A stretch of DNA of 64,000 nucleotides from Sulfurimonas sp. C5 (GTDB lineage Bacteria > Campylobacterota > Campylobacteria > Campylobacterales > Sulfurimonadaceae): NCBI RefSeq assembly GCF_029872055.1, contig NZ_JARXNQ010000001.1, positions 248,001 through 312,000 of the forward strand, written 5' to 3'. The notes below the pieces were generated by a model. It ran no database searches. It was not told the DNA's origin and saw only the letters and a program-made list of their open reading frames with translations. Position 1 is the first letter of the stretch, and each line of letters begins with the position of its first letter. Shown here one piece after another: positions 62,401-64,000 of the stretch. The position numbers and the translations under genes are program-made.

Positions 62401-64000
62401 TTGTCAAAATATCCTTTTACTCACTTACATTTACATACTGAATATTCACTGCTTGACGGGGCAAATAAACTGACAAATTTAGTCTCTCGCGTTAAAGAAC
62501 TCGGTATGACATCTGTTGCTATGACTGACCACGGTAATATGTTCGGGGCAATCGATTTTTACAAACAGATGAAAGATGCCGGTATTAAACCGATTATCGG
62601 AATGGAAGGATATATCCATAACGGTGAGACGATGGATGATAAATCTACAAAACAAAGATTTCATATCTGTCTGTTTGCAAAAAACAGAAAAGGGTATGAG
62701 AATCTTATGTATCTTTCTTCTCAAGCATTCATTGAAGGTTTTTACTATTTCCCTCGTATAAACAAACAAGTACTTCGTGAACATTCAGAAGGTATTATTT
62801 GTACATCTGCATGTCTGCAAGGTGAAGTAAACTGGCACCTAAACCTTAGTGAAAGAAATCTAAAGTTCGGTGCAAAAGGGTATGATGAAGCAAAAAGAAT
62901 TGCCCTTGAATATAAAGAGATTTTCGGAGATGATTTTTATCTTGAAATTATGCGTCACGGTATTGGTGATCAGCTAAACATTGATGAGCAGATCTTACAA
63001 ATTGGTAAAGAGACGGGAATTAAAGTTGTAGCTACAAATGATACCCACTATACATTTCCTGATGATGCACAGTACCATGAAGCGTTTATGTGTATCGGGA
63101 TGAATAAACTTTACGATGATCCAAACCGTATGCGTCACTCTGTTCACGAATTTTACATCAAATCACCAGAACAGATGGCAAGACTGTTTGCAGATATCCC
63201 GGAAGCCTTGGTACATACGCAGGAGATCGTAGATAAATGTGAAGAGTTTGAGCCGATCGTAAAAACTCCGACGCCTCCAAACTTCAAGTTTACAAAAGAG
63301 TATGCAAAAGAGGAAGGCTTAAACATTGACTTTCCAGATGATGCACCATTATCGGCAGATGCTAGTGACGATGAGAAGAAAAAGTGGCTTAGTGCTGCGG
63401 ATAAAAACGATGCAGAATACTTTGCATACAAATGTAGGGAAGGGCTTGAAAAGCGTTTAGAGATAGTTCCAAGCGAACGTCATCAAGAGTATAAAGATCG
63501 TTTGGAATTTGAGATAGATGTTATCAACTCTATGAAGTTCCCAGGGTATATGATGATCGTTTGGGACTTCGTAAAAGAAGCGAAAAAAATGGGAGTAGCC
63601 GTTGGTCCTGGACGTGGTTCCGCTGCCGGTTCGTTAGTTGCGTATGCCTTAGAGATCACAGACATCGATCCGATGAAATACGATTTGCTCTTTGAGCGTT
63701 TCTTGAACCCGGAACGTGTATCTATGCCCGATATTGATATGGACTTTATGCAGGCTCGCCGTGGGGAAGTTATTGATTATGTAACTCGTAAATACGGGCG
63801 TAATCAGGTGGCTCAGATCATTACTTTTGGTTCGCTCTTAGCTAAAGGAGTTATCCGTGATGTTGCCCGTGTACTTGATATGCCCCTTTCTCAAGCAGAT
63901 AAAATGGCAAAACTTATCCCTGATGAACTTGGGATTACCCTTAACGGAAAACAAAAGGGTGGAGAGTTTAAAGATGGAGCTTTCCAAAAAGAACCGAAGC
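62401..64000 (+). CDS. dnaE: DNA polymerase III alpha subunit, N-terminal part (3' cut by window edge)
   Basis: Replicative polymerase subunit; 533 residues are visible and the frame stays open at the edge. The PHP domain begins at once (THLHLHTEYSLLDGANKL, ...AMTDHGNMFGAIDFY). The polymerase core starts in WDFVKEAKKMGVAVGPGRGSAAGSLVAYAL and PDIDMDF with the two catalytic Asp. The start TTG 62401 follows AAAGG by 8 bases; GTG 62395 in frame is too close to that site. PHP His residues are kept (HLHLH), so metal binding may persist. Confidence 0.94.
   Translation, partial: MSKYPFTHLHLHTEYSLLDGANKLTNLVSRVKELGMTSVAMTDHGNMFGAIDFYKQMKDAGIKPIIGMEGYIHNGETMDDKSTKQRFHICLFAKNRKGYENLMYLSSQAFIEGFYYFPRINKQVLREHSEGIICTSACLQGEVNWHLNLSERNLKFGAKGYDEAKRIALEYKEIFGDDFYLEIMRHGIGDQLNIDEQILQIGKETGIKVVATNDTHYTFPDDAQYHEAFMCIGMNKLYDDPNRMRHSVHEFYIKSPEQMARLFADIPEALVHTQEIVDKCEEFEPIVKTPTPPNFKFTKEYAKEEGLNIDFPDDAPLSADASDDEKKKWLSAADKNDAEYFAYKCREGLEKRLEIVPSERHQEYKDRLEFEIDVINSMKFPGYMMIVWDFVKEAKKMGVAVGPGRGSAAGSLVAYALEITDIDPMKYDLLFERFLNPERVSMPDIDMDFMQARRGEVIDYVTRKYGRNQVAQIITFGSLLAKGVIRDVARVLDMPLSQADKMAKLIPDELGITLNGKQKGGEFKDGAFQKEPK

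Overview
The window looks like chromosomal DNA of a Campylobacterota (epsilonproteobacterial) chemolithotroph, most like Sulfurimonas or a close relative. Reasons: AT-rich, densely packed genes; TATAAT-type -10 boxes without clear -35 boxes; many Campylobacterota-style proteins (UbiD-like menaquinone decarboxylase, short HisG, small c-type cytochromes, MltC, di-haem peroxidase, several RND pumps and many sensory proteins); and a gene order HIT / pheS-pheT-aroA-ispH-rpsA-(membrane protein)-serA that I recall from Helicobacter pylori and Campylobacter jejuni. The genus is an inference. I see no phage, insertion sequence, CRISPR array or rRNA operon, and no gene-free stretch over 300 bases.

Layout. 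1-2.2 kb: C-terminal half of an RND exporter cut by the window edge, a group II truncated haemoglobin and a CAT-anticodon tRNA. 2.3-6.7 kb: YeeE/TsuA-like thiosulfate-type transporter, cytochrome b561, then SulP transporter plus beta-carbonic anhydrase on the other strand. 6.8-11.3 kb: a six-PAS/GAF/HD-GYP protein and a PAS plus degenerate GGDEF protein. 11.4-17.2 kb: UbiD family decarboxylase, small cytochrome c, argH-OsmC, MltC and HIT. 17.2-26.7 kb: the pheS to serA housekeeping block. 26.7-32.2 kb: a four-gene TolC/MFP/RND operon in which the RND pump is split into two coupled half-genes. 32.3-35.9 kb: small unknown genes, coaX, hisG, a methyltransferase and an orphan HicA-like protein. 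35.9-42.3 kb (minus strand): di-haem peroxidase, pdxA-pdxJ, PlsC-like acyltransferase, PPK2 and a DUF255 thioredoxin-domain protein. 42.4-50.2 kb: nucleoside deoxyribosyltransferase coupled to a kinase with two substrate-binding domains, BFD-like Fe-S protein, DsbD, lpxB, cytochrome c and a dihydroorotase homologue lacking metal ligands. 50.2-56.8 kb: GGDEF/EAL protein, aldo/keto reductase, Cys-rich small protein, tgt, Hsp20, membrane protein and a DUF3050 protein. 56.9-61.6 kb: a retropepsin-like/RimK-like/M14-like trio followed by MscS channels and an NTF2-like protein. 61.7-64 kb: efp and the start of dnaE, cut by the right edge.

How the parts fit: C1 supply (SulP and carbonic anhydrase), reduced-sulfur uptake, respiratory cytochromes and menaquinone synthesis fit an autotrophic sulfur oxidiser. 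PdxA-PdxJ form successive B6 steps. Two multidomain c-di-GMP proteins and a hybrid-sensing kinase suggest strong environmental control. Genes are commonly coupled by TAATG, ATGA or TGATG overlaps, and several convergent gene pairs share a palindrome that holds both stop codons. The least explained parts are the split RND pump, the NMT1/SBP3 kinase, the retropepsin-RimK-M14 trio, the metal-less dihydroorotase homologue and the orphan HicA-like protein.
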